Shown here: one piece after another, positions 60,421 to 64,000 of the stretch
How the letters are laid out: each line of letters opens with the position of its first letter
How positions within the stretch are numbered: position 1 is the stretch's first letter
From: Bacteroidetes bacterium 43-16
Lineage (GTDB): Bacteria; Bacteroidota; Bacteroidia; Chitinophagales; Chitinophagaceae
Assembly: GCA_001897525.1 (NCBI GenBank)
Contig: MKTB01000005.1
Coordinates: 120,329 to 184,328, forward strand
Length of the DNA stretch: 64,000 nucleotides
Direction of reading: 5' to 3'
Made by a program: the position numbers and the translations under genes
Notes under the pieces: model-generated
The model's input: only the letters and a program-made list of their open reading frames with translations
Told to the model about the DNA's origin: nothing
The model's database searches: none

Positions 60421-63400
60421 TTAATCTACGCCGTAGGTTTTCTTTTCCAGGATATTGCCGTCCTGGTCGCGCGTCAGCACCAGTCTGCCCAGTTTATCGT
60501 ATTCAAAATAGGTCAGGCGGCCCAGGCCATCGGTGACGGAGGCTACGCCGGTAAGTGGCGCATAGAGCCAGTTTTGCATGAGCGCATTGGAAGGACAAAT
60601 CCTGATGTCTTCCAGGGCAATATTCGTGGGGCTGTTGATCCCGATGTGTACATTTTCCTGTCCCGGGTTCAGGGAGAAGATCACTTCATATTGCTTGAAG
60701 CGACCTTTAGTAGCAATATGCACCAGGCTGAACTGGCTGCCACCTTCGATACCAAACTGTGGCGTAGCGTGGTCTGAGGCCCAGAAGGTAGCCCGGTATT
60801 CTTTACCGGTAGACAGGCCTGTTGCATAGACCTGCTTGGCTGTACTGGCAGAAGCATTAATCGTCAGATAAGCACTGCCGGAAACACAACGGCTGATACC
60901 ACTCACGGCTGGTGGAGGAATCACGGGGATGATCAGGGAACCGATCCGGTTAATATGGTCAACGTTATATACCATATTCCCTTCAAGCGTATGGTCAAAA
61001 TCAGCAAAAGCAACTTCGTTCTTTTTCGCATTGCTGACCTCGACAATTTTATTGAAATTGTTCGGATCAAAAATATTCACCTTATACTGTTTTGTAGCAG
61101 GAATATAAGCCTGGCTCACATTGCCACGGTCATCAAAAAGCTGGGCTTCGGTACTCTGTACCAGGTAATCGGGTAAAGGCTGGTTTTGCCATACTTTAGC
61201 CACCTGGGAGTAAGCTATATAGCCCGGGTCGCCGATGCTGAACATACCTTCCCGGTAAGTATTGCCCGGCAGAGGGCTTTCTGTTTCCAGGCCATAGACG
61301 GCCTTCGTGGCCAGCACCTGGTTGGGTAAAAAATCAAATTTAAATATTGCAGCATCCATCAAACGCTCGCTACCGGTTACGGGTGCCAGGTCTTCGGGCA
61401 GCCCAGCCGAAGCTGGGCTTTTCCATCTTTCCGTCCCGATCAGCAATTCACGACCCCTTGTCTGTAGGGTGGATAAAGTTGCATTGCCGGATACGGTAAC
61501 CGGGGAAAGCTCATAGTTATAAATATTGGCATAGCGGATGAGCTCGCCACGACTGTTGCGCACATAACTGTATTTCTGGTTATCGCGTTCATCATAACGA
61601 TAGATCACCGAGTCGGCAATAGCCAGGCTGTTGCTTTCATATTTATAGTTTACTGTTTTGGCCAGCAGGCTTTTACCCCGGTAAGGAATATAAGGATCTA
61701 TACTTTCTGTGAAATTCCTGATATTTTCGGGGTAGTTATTACTGCTTCCCACAATAGGGGCCTGGAACAACCAGTCATCTTGCAGGGAAATTCTTCGGTT
61801 ATACTCTGTCAATTGCATGGCGATTGCCGTAGCGGTATCCAACCTGCTGATGTATTCGTTGCGGGTCTCGGCGACCAACAGGTTTTTATTATCATACTGT
61901 TTGATAGAAAGCGGCAGGCCAATCTCCCATTCCCTTACCCTTTGTTTGCCGGTAAAGAAAGGCGGTGTTATGGCCACCTGGCCACCACCTGTCACCAAAA
62001 CTTTGGCCGGTGCTGTTCCGTCTTTAAAATTACTGAAGGTGTACTCGGTGCGCGACAAGAGCTCCTGAGCTTTATTGCGGCTCACCATATTCACCAGACC
62101 ATAACCATGATTGGAGCCCTGGAACAATAAACTGGGACTGATAAAAGTTTCTGACTGATTACTTATTCGCCCGATGGTATAGGCATATAGATAGTCTGAG
62201 CAGAAACCTCCGGCCAAGAGTTGTTGTCCCTGGCTGTATTCAAAATGGGTCACATCCCGTTTTAAAGGATTGTGCTTGTCGGTACTGATGATCGAATCGA
62301 TACGTACCCCATCGCTCAAACCGGCAGGACTGATCAGGCCGGCATGGGCAGACTGTAAAGGGGAAGCTACGGTAACCAGGCCACTATGCTTGGCGTATTT
62401 GAATTCTACTTTTCCACCATAACCGTTCTCTATACCATTGAGTAAACCCCAGGCAGCGGCCTCAGAACTTCCTTTAACAGGATATTCAACCGGATCACCG
62501 GGATAATTATAATTGTAATTGACATTATAAAGAGAATGCTCTGCTTTGTTAAAACGGGTAGGATAGCCATCATTATAATAACCGTACAAGTCCATGTTGG
62601 TACCGAATCGTCTTTGTTTTTTATTGTTATAGTGAAATTGGTACATGAGAAAGCTTTCCGTGCCATCAGCGCTGTATTGGGTGATTCCCTTAAGCTTAAG
62701 ACTATACATATCTGCGGCATCGCCGGTGGTAGTATAGTTCATGCCTACTTCATAAGTAGGTGGCAAGCCCGAAAAATAATAAGCATACTCAAAGCGGTAG
62801 CGAATCATATTGTCGCCCTCCTGCAACTTCACCTCTTCCAGGAAAGGATAACTGTCCGCATTCGGATTCTTAGGATCAATATCTTTTCTTTTGAACGTGG
62901 TATTATAGACAAAGTTCAATTTGATTCTATTGGGGTATTCTATCGATGAAACCTGGTAGAATTTTGATTTTTTCATGACCGGTGCTATCTGAGGGATTAC
63001 ATAGCCTGGGAATATTTGCCCGATCCAGGAGGAATCCTGTGCGGCCAGTGGTGACATCTCAAAAATTTCATAGGAAAATTTGGTGACCCTATTGCCTACA
63101 GCCACCACAGAGTCCAGCTTCCACTGCTCGGGAATCATGCCATTGACAGGTTCAGTATACCAGCCTCCTAAGCCCGTAATCTGGAAGCTAAGGGTTGGGT
63201 CCAGGAAATATTCAGTAAGGAGTGCATCAGTACGCAACGAAGGACTGAAGTAATACTGCTTCTGCTGCTCCACGTCCAATACTTTTATATTATGTGAATA
63301 AAAGGGGGTGGTATAATCAGCCAGAGAGCTCAGATCATCCGGCTTGCGATAGCTGCCATCGCGAAAAAAATAAACCTCAAATTTATTTTTAGGATTAGTG

Positions 63401-63894
63401 AAGATAGCCCCATTACGGCCAAAGTAAAAGGTGAAGGATTGATTGCCTACACTAAAGGTATATTCATCACTTTCAGGGTCAGTAAAGACTTTAGTATTCG
63501 AAGGGATCAATGGTTCATACAGACGTCCGATATAGTCGGTATACTTACCGGCCACCGCCTCATGGGTTGCATCAATAAATTCGCCTGGTTTATAAAAAGG
63601 CTTATACCGAACCTCATCCGGGATACCTTTGATCCTGCGGTAAATAGCTCCACCAGTCTGCAGGTTCCAGTGTAAGCCCGTCACACCGGCCATCTCCCTC
63701 ACGGGTATGCCTTTCGTGTTATAGCTAAGGCTGGCCCCGATACCATTCTGGTCATAAAGGGGGATACGCACATCTACCGTACCTAAAAACAGGTTGGGTG
63801 TGTACAGGGAAGACAGGTCCTGTGCTTCGGCCTGCGCTTGCCCTAATGCCAGTAAGGGAACTGAGCATAAGAGGCTTTTCATAATTTTTTTCAT
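60421..63894 (-). CDS. RHS/YD-repeat shell protein
   Basis: A 1157-aa secreted protein. The signal peptide (MKSLLCSVPLLALGQAQAEA from residue 5) is followed by FLGTVDVRIPLYDQNGIGAS and a large beta-rich region (SpvB/TcC-like). It ends in YD repeats (TDGLGRLTYFEYDKLGRLVL, TRDQDGNILEKKTYG) right at the C-terminus, so its repeat continues in the next protein. The gap to the toxin gene is 19 bp, one transcript. Probably the two proteins form one RHS cocoon or are exported together. Confidence 0.82.
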   Translation of the reverse strand: MKKIMKSLLCSVPLLALGQAQAEAQDLSSLYTPNLFLGTVDVRIPLYDQNGIGASLSYNTKGIPVREMAGVTGLHWNLQTGGAIYRRIKGIPDEVRYKPFYKPGEFIDATHEAVAGKYTDYIGRLYEPLIPSNTKVFTDPESDEYTFSVGNQSFTFYFGRNGAIFTNPKNKFEVYFFRDGSYRKPDDLSSLADYTTPFYSHNIKVLDVEQQKQYYFSPSLRTDALLTEYFLDPTLSFQITGLGGWYTEPVNGMIPEQWKLDSVVAVGNRVTKFSYEIFEMSPLAAQDSSWIGQIFPGYVIPQIAPVMKKSKFYQVSSIEYPNRIKLNFVYNTTFKRKDIDPKNPNADSYPFLEEVKLQEGDNMIRYRFEYAYYFSGLPPTYEVGMNYTTTGDAADMYSLKLKGITQYSADGTESFLMYQFHYNNKKQRRFGTNMDLYGYYNDGYPTRFNKAEHSLYNVNYNYNYPGDPVEYPVKGSSEAAAWGLLNGIENGYGGKVEFKYAKHSGLVTVASPLQSAHAGLISPAGLSDGVRIDSIISTDKHNPLKRDVTHFEYSQGQQLLAGGFCSDYLYAYTIGRISNQSETFISPSLLFQGSNHGYGLVNMVSRNKAQELLSRTEYTFSNFKDGTAPAKVLVTGGGQVAITPPFFTGKQRVREWEIGLPLSIKQYDNKNLLVAETRNEYISRLDTATAIAMQLTEYNRRISLQDDWLFQAPIVGSSNNYPENIRNFTESIDPYIPYRGKSLLAKTVNYKYESNSLAIADSVIYRYDERDNQKYSYVRNSRGELIRYANIYNYELSPVTVSGNATLSTLQTRGRELLIGTERWKSPASAGLPEDLAPVTGSERLMDAAIFKFDFLPNQVLATKAVYGLETESPLPGNTYREGMFSIGDPGYIAYSQVAKVWQNQPLPDYLVQSTEAQLFDDRGNVSQAYIPATKQYKVNIFDPNNFNKIVEVSNAKKNEVAFADFDHTLEGNMVYNVDHINRIGSLIIPVIPPPAVSGISRCVSGSAYLTINASASTAKQVYATGLSTGKEYRATFWASDHATPQFGIEGGSQFSLVHIATKGRFKQYEVIFSLNPGQENVHIGINSPTNIALEDIRICPSNALMQNWLYAPLTGVASVTDGLGRLTYFEYDKLGRLVLTRDQDGNILEKKTYGVD

Positions 63895-63910
63895 ATTGCA
63901 ACGTCGCTAT

Positions 63911-64000
63911 TTATAGTTTCCAGCCCAGCCTGATGATCCAGGGTGAGTTGATCTTTGTTTTATCATTTAAAAAATTGTAACCGACCAGGAAAGTGCCCTG
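63911..64000 (-). CDS. C-terminal end of an outer-membrane protein (runs off the window)
   Basis: Only 29 residues are visible, beginning with QGTFLVGYNFLNDKTKIN and ending SPWIIRLGWKL. The alternating pattern and ending with an aromatic strand fit the last strand of a beta-barrel. It stops 16 bp before the RHS shell gene starts, so it is the upstream gene of the same operon. The family is not certain. Confidence 0.55.
   Translation of the reverse strand, partial: QGTFLVGYNFLNDKTKINSPWIIRLGWKL

Overview
The window looks like chromosome of a Bacteroidota bacterium, most likely of the Sphingobacteriales (Pedobacter/Mucilaginibacter-like). The reasons are the SusC/SusD pair with its ECF sigma factor and FecR, type IX secretion (T9SS) sorting domains, membrane LytTR regulators, an RteC protein, Bacteroides-type mobilisation genes, and promoters with the TAnnTTTG -7 box. 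All assignments come from reading the sequence; no database search was run.

Layout. 1-720: start of a secreted surface protein, a 21-bp phased repeat and a tRNA-Glu. 1.0-7.8 kb: a defence island with a Gabija pair (gajB, gajA) headed by a pentapeptide-repeat/TIR gene, divergent from a C5-cytosine methyltransferase. A second reading frame inside the methyltransferase gene encodes a protein related to the separate gene just downstream. 7.8-21.1 kb: a mobilisable-element module with two pairs of tandem paralogues of unknown function, an IS110 element with a probable bridge RNA, MbpA/relaxase/VirD4-like coupling protein, accessory genes and a zeta-type toxin-antitoxin pair. 21.4-30.2 kb: secreted and cell-surface proteins (beta-helix lipoprotein, T9SS type B protein, SBBP-repeat T9SS type A protein). 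30.3-35.1 kb: small hypotheticals, HU, three secreted proteins and a MaoC-type hydratase.

35.4-38.3 kb holds two copies of one module: a membrane LytTR regulator divergent from a 128-130 aa protein of unknown function. The second copy leads into ECF sigma, FecR, SusC, SusD and a TlpA-like thioredoxin protein (38.3-46.8 kb).

46.8-52.7 kb appears to be a compact class I lanthipeptide-type locus. A 48-codon Thr-rich, Cys-containing precursor gene (47822-47968, minus) lies divergent from a LytS-type kinase and LytTR response regulator, followed by a full-length LanB dehydratase. Both the precursor and the lanB promoter regions carry three LytTR-like sites exactly 20 bp apart, all in the same orientation and at the same distance from the putative -7 box. 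No LanC, protease or exporter is in the window. RteC follows, with its own three-site phased promoter.

53.9-64 kb: a convergent polymorphic-toxin locus. It has an outer-membrane protein end, an RHS/YD shell protein, and an RHS-core protein with a C-terminal GIY-YIG-like domain, followed by a probable immunity gene and two small genes.
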